Part shown: one piece after another, positions 53,126-61,223 of the stretch
Numbering within the stretch: the stretch's first letter is position 1
How the letters are laid out: the number at the start of each line of letters is the position of its first letter
Source: Gemmatimonadota bacterium
Lineage (GTDB): Bacteria > Latescibacterota > UBA2968 > UBA8231
DNA length: 64,000 bases
Assembly (NCBI GenBank): GCA_009840005.1
Contig: VXOR01000073.1
Location: 95,120-159,119, forward strand
Direction: 5' to 3'
Notes under the pieces: generated by a model
Seen by the model: only the letters and a program-made list of their open reading frames with translations
What the model was told of the DNA's origin: nothing
The model's database searches: none
Position numbers and translations under genes: made by a program

Positions 53126-53155
53126 TTGACAAGGATATTTTCTGTATGGTACTGT
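53126..53155 (+). promoter_or_regulatory. Probable promoter of the coiled-coil protein gene, with inverted repeat
   Basis: TTGACA at 53126-53131 and TACTGT at 53150-53155 are spaced by 18 bases. Directly downstream TTGGGT (53155-53160) and ACCCAA (53170-53175) form an inverted repeat that could be an operator. A good AAGGAG lies before the ATG at 53192. Confidence 0.55.
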
Positions 53156-53191
53156 TGGGTATGACTTCAACCCAATAGAAAGGAGATATTT

Positions 53192-53509
53192 ATGACGGAG
53201 CTTACGGAGCGGGTTGCTCGGCTCGAAGGAGCGTATGACCATCTGGCGACCAAAGCCGATATTGCCGAACTCAAAGTAGCCACTCAAGCCGATATTGCCG
53301 AACTCAAAGCAGCCACTCAAGCCGATATTGCCGAACTCAAAGCAGCCACTCAAGCCGATATACAGGCGCTGAACGACGATTTGACGAAAAAAATCGGGAC
53401 TGTGGAGAAAGAGGTCGCTGGGTTAAAAAGCGGTGCCAAAACACTAGCAACGGCCGTTAGTGTGGGACTAGTGGCCGTTCAACTCATTCTTAAGTACGCC
53501 CTCCCGTAG
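53192..53509 (+). CDS. Small coiled-coil protein with C-terminal membrane anchor
   Basis: The product is 105 residues. The N-terminus MTELTERVARLEGAYDHLATK is a heptad coiled coil. An 11-residue unit (ATQADIAELKA) then repeats about three times at 31-58, and the last 25 residues (LATAVSVGLVAVQLILKYAL) are one membrane helix. The plan recalls XhlA-like and DUF1640-like proteins: a coiled coil on a single anchor. It is kept as a gene because of a near-perfect Shine-Dalgarno sequence and its own promoter. Function is unknown. Confidence 0.72.
   Translation: MTELTERVARLEGAYDHLATKADIAELKVATQADIAELKAATQADIAELKAATQADIQALNDDLTKKIGTVEKEVAGLKSGAKTLATAVSVGLVAVQLILKYALP
53249..53360 (+). repeat. 33-bp in-frame tandem repeats
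   Basis: Two full 33-base units (53279-53311 and 53312-53344) are identical. A diverged unit precedes them and a partial unit follows. Each encodes 11 residues, three helical turns, so copy number can change the coiled-coil length without breaking the frame. Confidence 0.9.
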
Positions 53510-53520
53510 CTACAGATTAC

Positions 53521-53576
53521 TCTCAATGCAAACGCCCTGCTCCCCGAAGGAAGCAGGGCGTTTCGCATACCCTGAG
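53521..53576. repeat. 56-bp direct repeat, copy 1 (contains a stem-loop)
   Basis: Identical over 56 bases to 54414-54469. It contains a 12-bp perfect stem (aaacgccctgct / agcagggcgttt, 53531-53542 and 53553-53564). Three bases later agtaagcggcct (53580-53591) recurs, matching the 3' end of the CBM9-like gene near copy 2 (54489-54500). Confidence 0.95.
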
Positions 53577-53629
53577 AAAGTAAGCGGCCTATCGTCGTGA
53601 GCGAGTCCGTCGTTGCTCTAGGAGCTTGC

Positions 53630-54043
53630 CTAGTGCCGTTCTTCAACCAAAAAATTTTCAAGTGAAACCGCTGTATCGGGAAAAGCCGTTAAAATTCTGC
53701 GGTCAGAAGTTACCAGAGGTACACTTAAATTCTGTGCTAGCGCAACAAATTCGCAGTCATAAGCCGAGCATCTCGATGAAGCGGCCAGTCTCATAACAGA
53801 CACAGAAGAAATTGTATGTTCTTGTCCTTGCATAATTTCTTCCGCATTTCTCAGAAGGTTAATCGCGTGATATAGGTCGAAAATTTCCTGCCGAATGTAC
53901 AGTGCCAAAAGATTCCGAAATTCACTGCGCCAGAGCAATGGTGCGGCCCATTCAGGAGCCTGTCGCTTCGCCGCTTCTGCTTGTTGTGTCCTTTCTCCGC
54001 TAATCAGCAAATAAGCGATTAAATTTGTATCGACAACAATCAA
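53630..54043 (-). CDS. vapC: VapC-type PIN-domain toxin
   Basis: The 137-residue PIN protein begins MIVVDTNLIAYLLI (D5), has E41 in LWRSEFRNLLAL, an aspartate in SAYDCEFVALAQ (about 95) and TSDRRIL (about 113). This is the usual constellation for a PIN RNase. The start overlaps the antitoxin stop by four bases. The pair sits between two copies of a 56-bp repeat, with AT-richer DNA than the neighbours, which points to acquisition. Confidence 0.9.
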   Translation of the reverse strand: MIVVDTNLIAYLLISGERTQQAEAAKRQAPEWAAPLLWRSEFRNLLALYIRQEIFDLYHAINLLRNAEEIMQGQEHTISSVSVMRLAASSRCSAYDCEFVALAQNLSVPLVTSDRRILTAFPDTAVSLENFLVEERH

Positions 54044-54288
54044 GAGCGTCCCTCCTCTTTGGCTTTTCGCAAAAACTCATCTGTCAGAGGTGGCGCATCC
54101 GCAACGCGATTTCTCAATTCTTCTAACTTTTTCAGCAGACTTTCCGTACTCTCGCGCTGGCGGATCAAGACTTCCTCTAAGCAGCCGATGACCTCGCTGT
54201 TCACACTGCGACGATGGGCGGCAGCACGCACCTTTAGTTTTTTATAGAGCTTGGGCGGCATATTCTTTATCGTAACATGGATAGCCAT
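54040..54288 (-). CDS. vapB: FitA/VapB-type ribbon-helix-helix antitoxin
   Basis: The 82-residue antitoxin has a FitA-like ribbon-helix-helix N-terminus (IHVTIKNMPPKLYKKLKVRAAAHRRSVNSEVIGCLEEVL). The acidic tail (PPLTDEFLRKAKEEGRS) would occupy the toxin. It overlaps vapC by four bases (ATGA). It probably represses the operon. About 200 bases without genes lie upstream, up to the repeat copy 2. Confidence 0.9.
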   Translation of the reverse strand: MAIHVTIKNMPPKLYKKLKVRAAAHRRSVNSEVIGCLEEVLIRQRESTESLLKKLEELRNRVADAPPLTDEFLRKAKEEGRS

Positions 54289-54413
54289 AGCAACCTCCGT
54301 ATTAAGAAAGGGACCTTTGCAAAAGCTACGCGACCAATGACTCAGGTCAACACAGCATGTAAGATGGAAGCCCTTAACGCGATCTCATCGCAGACCCTTC
54401 GCTTGATGTTGGC

Positions 54414-54469
54414 CTCTCAATGCAAACGCCCTGCTCCCCGAAGGAAGCAGGGCGTTTCGCATACCCTGA
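54414..54469. repeat. 56-bp direct repeat, copy 2 (contains a stem-loop)
   Basis: Same 56 bases as 53521-53576. Its stem-loop lies 17 bases beyond the stop codon of the CBM9-like gene (54487) and so probably belongs to that gene's 3' end. There is no clear U-tract. Confidence 0.95.
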
Positions 54470-54486
54470 AAAAGCTGTTGCAGCCC

Positions 54487-55389
54487 TTAGTAAGCGGCCT
54501 TGATCTGGCCCCAGCTCACGTCCTCGACGGCGGTCGCGGACTCCATCTCCGGCAATAGCTGGTCCAGCAACACGTCGTTGGTGGCCGTGCAGCAGCTTTC
54601 CGGCGACATGGTCCAGAATCCCTGATAGCTTTCGAGTGCGCACTCGGTGCACGGCTCGTCGAAGTCACCCACGGTCACCGACGTGTGGATGATCTCGTCT
54701 TCCTCAAGGTCGAAGATCACGGCTTGCTCTGGGGTAGCCGACGCGTCGTTGGGCATCGAGATGATCGGCGTGATAGCCAGTTCGTAGTAATAGGTGCTCT
54801 CGCCGAACTGCTCGCCGTCGTAGCCCCAGCCGAAAGTGATAAAGTCGCTGCCATCCACGAACCACTCCAGCGCCCGCACCGGGCGATAGAACTGATAGGC
54901 ACCTTCCACCGGCGGCACGGCCCACTTGTAGCTAAAGTTGTTGGCCGGTTCGCCTTCGAGGTTGTGCTCTTCGGTCGGCGTGTGGTCGGGGTTGACCTCT
55001 ACTTCCCAGGCGTCGTCCTGCCAGAAGGCCGAGGGATTTTCGCGGTCCAGGTTGTGGACATTGTCAAAGACCTCGGTCATGTAGTAGAGCTTATTCGCGT
55101 TGTCGTTCCAGCCGATGAGGTGGCGAATGTTGATGTCGCTGACATCGATCTCGCCACGACCCACGGGCTGGATATCGGCTACCGGCGAATAGAGGCGGTC
55201 ATTGCGGATCGTGTACGGATCGATCGGCACGACGTCCCAGTCCGACAGGTCGCCGTCCATGGTGGGGACGAGATTGTCGGGGAACTGCACGGCGAAGTAA
55301 AGCTCGCCGGGAGGCGCATGGCCAAAGGACGTACCGCACAAGCCCATGACCAAAGCTGCCGCTAAAACGAATTTGGTTCGCTCTTTCAT
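54487..55389 (-). CDS. Secreted CBM9-like (carbohydrate-binding) protein
   Basis: The 300-residue product has AAGGAGG before the ATG and a signal peptide (FVLAAALVMGLCGTSFGHA). PTMDGDLSDWDVVPIDPYTI is the start of a CBM9/DOMON-like domain. It continues with LIGWNDNANKLYYMTEVFDN, WQDDAWEVEVNPDHT, YYYELAITPIIS and a C-terminal cysteine-rich patch (EPCTECALESYQG...ESCCTA). Binding of sugars or of heme-like ligands is possible. There is no T9SS-type C-terminal domain. A stem-loop ends the gene, and an A-tract inverted repeat lies upstream. Confidence 0.75.
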   Translation of the reverse strand: MKERTKFVLAAALVMGLCGTSFGHAPPGELYFAVQFPDNLVPTMDGDLSDWDVVPIDPYTIRNDRLYSPVADIQPVGRGEIDVSDINIRHLIGWNDNANKLYYMTEVFDNVHNLDRENPSAFWQDDAWEVEVNPDHTPTEEHNLEGEPANNFSYKWAVPPVEGAYQFYRPVRALEWFVDGSDFITFGWGYDGEQFGESTYYYELAITPIISMPNDASATPEQAVIFDLEEDEIIHTSVTVGDFDEPCTECALESYQGFWTMSPESCCTATNDVLLDQLLPEMESATAVEDVSWGQIKAAY

Positions 55390-55469
55390 AGCGAAAATCC
55401 TCCTTAGGAGAAGTGAGAAATGCTGTGTGAAAAAACTGCATCAAGGGTCTAGGACCAAGCCCAAAGATG

Positions 55470-55499
55470 ACGTAAGTCTAAAAAAAAAAAAACTTACGT
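55470..55499. repeat. Inverted repeat with A-tract loop upstream of the CBM9-like gene
   Basis: acgtaagt (55470-55477) and acttacgt (55492-55499) are perfect 8-base arms around a 14-base loop containing a long A-run. It lies about 80 bases upstream of the minus-strand CBM9-like start and could be an operator or a bent-DNA site. Confidence 0.6.
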
Positions 55500-55523
55500 G
55501 TCAAGCACTTCCTCGCTTTTCCA

Positions 55524-55560
55524 TAAAAAAATGCGGGCGGGGGAATAAACCCCTCGCCCG
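55524..55560 (-). terminator. Terminator of the 706-residue secreted protein gene
   Basis: On the minus strand a 10-bp G/C stem (55551-55560 with 55534-55543, one G-T pair) is followed by CATTTTTTT. It lies 29 bases after the stop at 55589. Confidence 0.9.
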
Positions 55561-55588
55561 TTGCCACAGCACCAATTGTATGTGTTGG

Positions 55589-57709
55589 TCAATAAGCGAC
55601 TGAGAGAATACCGGCGCGTTCTTCCTTTTCTTCTAGTTGCAGCCGCCAGATATAGGTGCCCGGGGGCACGAGCTGTTGGGCGTCGTCGCGGCCGTCCCAG
55701 CGATGGGCGAATTCGCCGCTGCGCGCGGTGATGGACGGCAGCTCGACTACGAGTTGACCGGCGAGATTGTAGATCGCCAGTCGCACCGGGCGGCTAGCCG
55801 TAACTTCGCGCAGCTTGTAGGCGATTTCCACGGTCTCGTTCACTCCGTCGCCATTCGGCGTAAGCGGGTTGGAAGTCACGGCAATATCGACGAGGAGCCG
55901 GCCGCCGACGGGCGTGTTGACGGCGATGGCATCGCCTGAAAAGCGAAAGGTGGCGTTGCCCGGGCGAACTTGCTGCTTGATCTGGTCGGGATCGTTGCTG
56001 TCGAAGACCCAACCTGAAAATTCAGTGCCAAAGCGCAAGACCGGCACCACAAAGCGCACTTCGAGCTGTTTGAAGCTGTCGTCTTCGCCTTGCAAGCGGG
56101 GAAAGGACACCACGAAGCGGTCGTCTTGGATATCTGGGACAAATTCGTTCAAGTCGAGTTCGGTGCCGTCGCGTTTGACTGCAGAGACGGCTTGGACTTG
56201 GGCGTGAGTGCGGATTTCCAGCCGGTCGAAGCCGGTGTCGTCAGCGGTAAATTCCGGCCGGACGACGTAGGTAAATTCCGTGGGCGCAAAGGAATCGACG
56301 GCAATGGGCCACACCTCGCCGAGGACTTCTCGGGCAGCCGGCGCATCGCCGAATTGGATCGTGAGTGCTCGGATGCGAGGTGCAGTGGTAAAGGTAGAAA
56401 ACAGGCGAAAGGCGACTTGGACGTAGCGGCTCGGCCCGGGCGACAAAAGCGGCGTGCCGTCGCGCCACGCCTCAGCCGACTCGTCGCTGTCGCGCAAACC
56501 CGCGGCAAAGTCGTAGGGCGGCGACCAAAAGCTCCAGTTGTCGGTGTCGTACACGGTGGGCAGGCGACCGGACGGGTCGAGCTTTTCGTATTCTTTTAAG
56601 GTGATCGGACGGATGTCGCCGTTGATATTTTCGTCGAAGTAGAGGCTGGGATCGGGCGAGTTGCCGGTGCGGGTGCGGACCTCGATGCGGGTGCCCTCGG
56701 GCACATCGGCATCCCAGCGAATTTTGCCCCAGTTGATTGGCTGACCAAAGTCGAGGATCTGGGTGACGAGGACGGTCTCCTCGACAAAGCCCTCGCCGTA
56801 CACCTCGAATTCGGCGACCTCCCAGTCGCGCAGGGGGAAGGCTTGGGCGGTGATGTAGCGGATCGACTCGGTGGGGAAGCGCAGTTCCACTACGGCATCG
56901 AGATTTTCGCGGTTGGATTCGATTACAGTAAGCGCGGGGTCTTGGTTGCGGACCCAGCGCAGGCCCTTCGTGACGCGGCTGACTCGGTCGCAGGGGTTGT
57001 TGGCAAAGCGCACGTTGTTGTCGCCTTTGCGCAGTTCGTACCAAGCGAGAAAATTGGCGGCGAAGCTGTCTTCGCCAAATGCCTCTAGGGGCGGCTTAGG
57101 CTCAGTGAGCTCCTCGATGAGCAAGATGTCGTCTTCTCGTCCGAGGCGGGGAAGAAAGCGGATGCGGTTGACGGGTATGGCCGCACGAAAATCTACGACC
57201 ACGGAGTTTTTCCAGCCTTCGCCGGTGACCCCGGCGACAATTCTGCCGCCGCTGAAAATGCCTTGGCCTGGGGTGAAGCGGCGGAAGTGGGCTGTGGTGA
57301 AATCGCCGTCGAATTGCTTTTTCACGGCGCGGATCTGGTCGTCGCGGGCCGAGCAGCCGTCGGTCGTCTGGATTTGGCCTCCAGTGTACGGCAGTAGAGT
57401 GTTGATGTCCGCGGCATTGGGGTCAATCAGGGTTAGATTGACCGTCGGGTCGATAAAGCGCGGCCCAATGGCGTTGTCGGCAAAGTCGATGAGGGTATCC
57501 GCAGCCGCGCCGTGGGGCGTGACGCCCACGGGTTCAGTGCCCACGAGCTGACCCTCGGGATCAAAGAGCCAGTACTCGCCGGCTCCTTCTTCGGACAGCA
57601 GGCTGGGCCAGGGAGTGCCCTCGTCCCCCCCGACGAGAAATTCCCCACGGCTGTGCGCCGGCACAATCGATAGGACGAGCAGGAAACACGAAGCAATGAT
57701 GCGCTGCAT
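55589..57709 (-). CDS. Large secreted protein with FlgD/T9SS-type C-terminal domain, paralogue A
   Basis: The 706-residue product has a signal peptide (MQRIIASCFLLVLSIVPAHS). It then has a discoidin-like region (VNRIRFLPRLGREDD, IRYITAQAFPLRDWEVAEFEVYG), a region with WGKIRWDADVPEGTRIEVRTRTG, and a C-terminal Ig-like sorting domain (NPLTPNGDGVNETVEIAYKL ... RWDGRDDAQQLVPPGTYIWRLQL). The paralogue at 57975-60065 shares the plan, length and motifs. The catalytic function is unknown. The C-terminal domain is of the type exported by type IX systems or bound to the cell surface (inference). It is transcribed away from paralogue B. Confidence 0.82.
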   Translation of the reverse strand: MQRIIASCFLLVLSIVPAHSRGEFLVGGDEGTPWPSLLSEEGAGEYWLFDPEGQLVGTEPVGVTPHGAAADTLIDFADNAIGPRFIDPTVNLTLIDPNAADINTLLPYTGGQIQTTDGCSARDDQIRAVKKQFDGDFTTAHFRRFTPGQGIFSGGRIVAGVTGEGWKNSVVVDFRAAIPVNRIRFLPRLGREDDILLIEELTEPKPPLEAFGEDSFAANFLAWYELRKGDNNVRFANNPCDRVSRVTKGLRWVRNQDPALTVIESNRENLDAVVELRFPTESIRYITAQAFPLRDWEVAEFEVYGEGFVEETVLVTQILDFGQPINWGKIRWDADVPEGTRIEVRTRTGNSPDPSLYFDENINGDIRPITLKEYEKLDPSGRLPTVYDTDNWSFWSPPYDFAAGLRDSDESAEAWRDGTPLLSPGPSRYVQVAFRLFSTFTTAPRIRALTIQFGDAPAAREVLGEVWPIAVDSFAPTEFTYVVRPEFTADDTGFDRLEIRTHAQVQAVSAVKRDGTELDLNEFVPDIQDDRFVVSFPRLQGEDDSFKQLEVRFVVPVLRFGTEFSGWVFDSNDPDQIKQQVRPGNATFRFSGDAIAVNTPVGGRLLVDIAVTSNPLTPNGDGVNETVEIAYKLREVTASRPVRLAIYNLAGQLVVELPSITARSGEFAHRWDGRDDAQQLVPPGTYIWRLQLEEKEERAGILSVAY

Positions 57710-57737
57710 GGCGTCTCTTCCTTGAGATGCTGGTAAC

Positions 57738-57849
57738 TGACGTTACGCGGCCTTATGCACCTCTAGTGCGACCACTTCGACAAGCTCAGTGGCCAAGTAC
57801 TGAGCTCAGGCCCCGGGCACTGAGCCTGTCGAAGTGCTGCGTAATGTCA
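57738..57849. repeat. Large palindromic (REP-like) element between the two divergent paralogues
   Basis: Two nested inverted repeats are present. The outer arms are tgacgttacgc (57738-57748) and gcgtaatgtca (57839-57849), with one mismatch. The inner 19-base arms cacttcgacaagctcagtg (57773-57791) and cactgagcctgtcgaagtg (57818-57836) match at 18 of 19. The cttcgacaagctcag core recurs in intergenic repeats of many environmental genomes, as I recall. It lies in the shared promoter region. Confidence 0.85.
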
Positions 57850-57974
57850 CCCATATTATAAAGGAAGAAGCGGGCGGTTTAGCAAGTTCGGATATGTGCA
57901 TAGCGCGCCGCATTTAACTTGATTTATGCCTGTACTTTGATTGTTTTATGCAGCAAATCGCACGGAGGATGGAC

Positions 57975-60065
57975 ATGAAAGCGCATTGTGCCGCGGCCGG
58001 CCTCGTCTTAGTGCTCTGGCTGTCGAGCGGGAGTTGGGCTCTCGACACGGTCTCGATAGGGGAGGATGGCGAGTTGGACTGGCAGGGTGAAGGCGACGCA
58101 GTAGTCACCACCATTGATGCCGAGCACCGCTCGCCTTTAGACCCCAACAACTTGCTGGTGGGCAACGCGCCCGGCGACTTAATCGAATTCGCCCGCGATG
58201 ACTTTCCCCGCAGCATCCTGCCTCTGCGCATTGCCGAGGGGGACAACGTGGCCGTCGGCACTATCGAACGCGGCGGCGATATCGACTCGCCCAATGTCTT
58301 CGACTTCAGCGGCACGTTCAAGCCGCTCGACTTGGAGATGATGCTAAAGGAGTTGCTCTCAGACGAGCCGGGCGGCGAGTTGTTGGCCTTTGAGCGCAAG
58401 AATCAGAATTCCCTCGGCATCCTAGTCCTGCTCAATTTAGGAGCGCGCTTCGGGGTGGAGCGGATCCGCATCTATCCGCGCAACACGGTCGTGCCCTCGC
58501 CCTCGACCCCCTTCCAAAACGACTACCTGCGGGCGTATGAGCTTTTTACCAACGACGGCCTGAACCTGACCAGCGAGAACACGCCTATCTGGAGGCCGCT
58601 GATCGCCGAAACCGACAACCAGGTCGCGGTTATCGACGTGCCGCTCGACCCGCCGCGCTACGTTCAGCACCTGCGCTTGCGGGCGACTTCGCCGGTAGAT
58701 TTTGAGATCGACGAGATCGAGGTTTTCGGCAAGGGCTTTCTGTCGCGGGCCCAGTACGTGTCGGACATTTTTGACGCTGGGCAACCCGCCGTGTGGGGCA
58801 CCTTGCGCTGGGTAGAAGAGGTGTTGGGCGATCCGCGCTTCTCCAGCGCGCAAATCCGCACGCGCACAGGTACGGACACCTCGCCTTTTGTGTACACCCG
58901 CCGGCTGCGTGGCAAGCAAGACGCCGAGGACATTCCTTTTTCGCTGGAAAATCCCGGGGAAGAAATGGGCCTAGCCGAGTATCGGAAATTTCCCCAAAAG
59001 GCGGGTCAGACGCCCATTACCGATGCCGCAGGCCGCGAGTGGATGGCCGGGGCCGTGACCGACGACCTGATCAATTGGAGCCCTTTTAGCACGCCTTATC
59101 CGGCGGACGCGGCCAATGGCCCGGGCCGGCCCATTGTTTCGCCCAGCCCGCGCCGCTACATGCAGTTTGAGGTAGTCTTTAATAGCAGCGACCTAGAGGC
59201 CGCGCGGGTGATCAAGTCGCTGAGCTTCGACTTGTTGACGCCGCCGTTTGCCGACGCCTTGGTAGGCGAGGTTTTTCCGCGCGAGGTACAGGTATCTGAG
59301 GAAGTGCCCTTTACCTTTGCCATGCGCGCTGCTATGGGCACGGACGGCCTGCGTGGCTTTGACACCATTGAGATCGACACGCCAGCACGAGTGTCGAGCA
59401 TCGACGCGGTGCAGATTATTGAGGGAACTGGCGCGGTCGTGGCCGAGCACCAATTCGACAGCCTCGACGCGGCCAGCGGGGAGTTCGCCATTGCCGAGGT
59501 TGCCGACGACCGCTTTGCCGTGCGCTTCCCCGTGGTGACCGACGACCAGACGCAGGTTCACGTTCGCTTCCAGACCAATGTGCTGACGTACAGTACCAAC
59601 TTCACTGCGGCGGCGCGGCTTACGACTGAGCCGGGTGCCGCTCAAGTCATTGATCCAGGCAATGTGGCCTTTTTGGGCGAAGGCGACGAGGACGCGTTTT
59701 CCGGTACCACGGTACTAAGCCCGTCCGTGTTGGCCGAAGGGCAGCTCTTGGGCGAAGTGCAGGCTGTGCCCAATCCCTTTACCCCCAATGGCGACGGCAT
59801 CAACGACGAGGCGATCATTCTCTACAACTTGCTGGCGCTGAGCTCCCCGCGGCCGGTCGAAGTCGCGCTCTACGACTTGAGCGGCCGGCGCGTGCGCGTT
59901 CTCTTCGCCGGCGACGAGGCCAACGGCCGCTACACAGACAAAGTGTGGGATGGCCGCGACGACCAAGGTCAGCTAGTTCCCCCGGGCCTGTACGTAGCTC
60001 GCGTCTTTGTCTCCGGGGATTCGGGCGACGCCGAGCAGAGCCGCGTCGTAGCTGTGGCGTATTAA
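57975..60065 (+). CDS. Large secreted protein with FlgD/T9SS-type C-terminal domain, paralogue B
   Basis: The 696-residue product starts at ATG 57975, with GGAGG seven bases upstream, rather than at 57948. The signal peptide is AAAGLVLVLWLSSGSWA. The same plan as paralogue A follows: ARFGVERIRIYPRNTVVP, VQHLRLRATSPVDFEIDEIEVFG, WGTLRWVEEVLGDPRFSSAQIRTRTGT, VVFNSSDLEAARVIKSLSF, and the C-terminal domain VPNPFTPNGDGINDEAIILY ... WDGRDDQGQLVPPGLYVARV. Both proteins read as surface or secreted adhesin-like or binding proteins, without a recognised catalytic domain. Confidence 0.82.
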   Translation: MKAHCAAAGLVLVLWLSSGSWALDTVSIGEDGELDWQGEGDAVVTTIDAEHRSPLDPNNLLVGNAPGDLIEFARDDFPRSILPLRIAEGDNVAVGTIERGGDIDSPNVFDFSGTFKPLDLEMMLKELLSDEPGGELLAFERKNQNSLGILVLLNLGARFGVERIRIYPRNTVVPSPSTPFQNDYLRAYELFTNDGLNLTSENTPIWRPLIAETDNQVAVIDVPLDPPRYVQHLRLRATSPVDFEIDEIEVFGKGFLSRAQYVSDIFDAGQPAVWGTLRWVEEVLGDPRFSSAQIRTRTGTDTSPFVYTRRLRGKQDAEDIPFSLENPGEEMGLAEYRKFPQKAGQTPITDAAGREWMAGAVTDDLINWSPFSTPYPADAANGPGRPIVSPSPRRYMQFEVVFNSSDLEAARVIKSLSFDLLTPPFADALVGEVFPREVQVSEEVPFTFAMRAAMGTDGLRGFDTIEIDTPARVSSIDAVQIIEGTGAVVAEHQFDSLDAASGEFAIAEVADDRFAVRFPVVTDDQTQVHVRFQTNVLTYSTNFTAAARLTTEPGAAQVIDPGNVAFLGEGDEDAFSGTTVLSPSVLAEGQLLGEVQAVPNPFTPNGDGINDEAIILYNLLALSSPRPVEVALYDLSGRRVRVLFAGDEANGRYTDKVWDGRDDQGQLVPPGLYVARVFVSGDSGDAEQSRVVAVAY

Positions 60066-60192
60066 GAAGTCATAGATAGCGCCGAAGCCCAACAACAAGA
60101 GCGCATCCGCCGCGCTGCCGCGGAAACTCGCAGCGGTCGCGTCCTATAAATGGCTGTATATCACGCCCTAAAGGTATCGGGATGAGGGCAAT

Positions 60193-60828
60193 ATGAATGA
60201 CGTGATGATCAGACAAAGAGAAGAACATGTGCTGTCCGTCAACGAGGTGGCTTGTGTTGCGGAAGTCCCCGTAAAGTACGTGTATCGCATCATTAGATCG
60301 GACTTATTGAGCTACGCTGTGAAACGTTCCAACGGGCGCATAGCCATACTGAGTAAGGGGCTGGTCGGTGTGAAACTCGCTTACGATACGGCCGAAATCC
60401 TGACCACAGAAGGGCGGCGACAGTTAATCCGCCGCCTGCTCGATCATCCCGAAGCCGATACGGTCCGCGAAGGTGCGGTCTCGATTGATATTCAACCCAT
60501 GAAAAGCACCGTGAGACAGAACCTAACAGCCTTGGAGAAAGCAAAAGGAATGGTGGAGATAGACAGTGAGGTGCTCTCGGGTACGCCTTGTTTCAGAGGG
60601 ACGAGAATACCCGTCTATCACATTGCTTGGATGGTTGCCAACGGGGATGAAATTCCCGCTATCTTGGAGGCGTATCCGAGGCTAAACGAGGAACAAGTTG
60701 AGGCTGCTATTCTATATGCCAAAGCCTATCCTTTTCGGGGCAGGTGGAAAAGACGGCAGGCTTGGCAAGAGCAAAGGCCGATCTCATCAAGCAAGATCGC
60801 TTTCGAAGCGTTGTCTGGGTCCGCGTGA
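60193..60828 (+). CDS. DUF433-domain antitoxin (VapB45-like)
   Basis: The 211-residue product combines an N-terminal helix-turn-helix-like region (LSVNEVACVAEVPVKYVYRII) with a DUF433 domain (ALEKAKGMVEIDSEVLSGTPCFRGTRIPVYHIAWMVANGDEIPAILEAYPRLNEEQVEAAILYAKAYP). DUF433 proteins are antitoxins of DUF5615-type PIN-like toxins. The toxin gene follows with a GTGA overlap. A 127-base spacer upstream (60066-60192) has no clear gene but could encode the remnant ERIRRAAAETRSGRVL. Confidence 0.85.
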   Translation: MNDVMIRQREEHVLSVNEVACVAEVPVKYVYRIIRSDLLSYAVKRSNGRIAILSKGLVGVKLAYDTAEILTTEGRRQLIRRLLDHPEADTVREGAVSIDIQPMKSTVRQNLTALEKAKGMVEIDSEVLSGTPCFRGTRIPVYHIAWMVANGDEIPAILEAYPRLNEEQVEAAILYAKAYPFRGRWKRRQAWQEQRPISSSKIAFEALSGSA

Positions 60829-61214
60829 AATTCTTGATCGATGAATGCCTCAGCCCCGATCTCGTAGCAATCGCTCGAAAGAAGGGCTTTTATGAATCCA
60901 CACACATTACATGGCTAGGTCTCCAGTCTGCGTCAGATTGGACCATTGTGCTACGTGCTGTAGAGGATGGGTATGTAATTGTCACCAACAACACAACGGA
61001 TTTCACGTCCCTTGTCGAGCGCGAAACTATACATGCCGGGCTAGTTTGCCTCAACATTGCGCCCGCTCACATGAGTTTAGATTCACAGAAGTGTCTGTTT
61101 GAGTGTGCATTGGAGCAATTGCAAGGCGAGGAACCTATTAACGAAGTGCTAGATATTACTCTGACTGACAAAGGCATATGCGCTACCCGGTACAAATGGC
61201 CGTCCCATTCCTAA
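60825..61214 (+). CDS. DUF5615 PIN-like toxin
   Basis: The 129-residue product begins at GTG 60825, overlapping the antitoxin stop (GTGA). An upstream ATG at 60744 would lie inside the antitoxin gene and is less likely. KFLIDECLSPDLVAIARKKGF and DGYVIVTNNTTDFTSLVE are the DUF5615 acidic motifs, a PIN-like RNase fold. It forms a toxin-antitoxin pair with the DUF433 protein. Confidence 0.85.
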   Translation: MKFLIDECLSPDLVAIARKKGFYESTHITWLGLQSASDWTIVLRAVEDGYVIVTNNTTDFTSLVERETIHAGLVCLNIAPAHMSLDSQKCLFECALEQLQGEEPINEVLDITLTDKGICATRYKWPSHS

Positions 61215-61223
61215 TTCACCTCC

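Noticed and set aside
53249..53360. 33-bp repeats as a CRISPR array
   Set aside because: The units are contiguous with no spacers, stay in frame and encode an 11-residue coiled-coil repeat. No cas gene is present in the window.
57738..57849. Insertion sequence ends or CRISPR-like repeat
   Set aside because: There is no transposase gene and only one copy in the window. Nested palindromes fit a REP-like element better.
60066..60192. Coding remnant ERIRRAAAETRSGRVL before the DUF433 gene
   Set aside because: Only about 16 residues could be read and no start or family can be assigned; it may be a chance frame.
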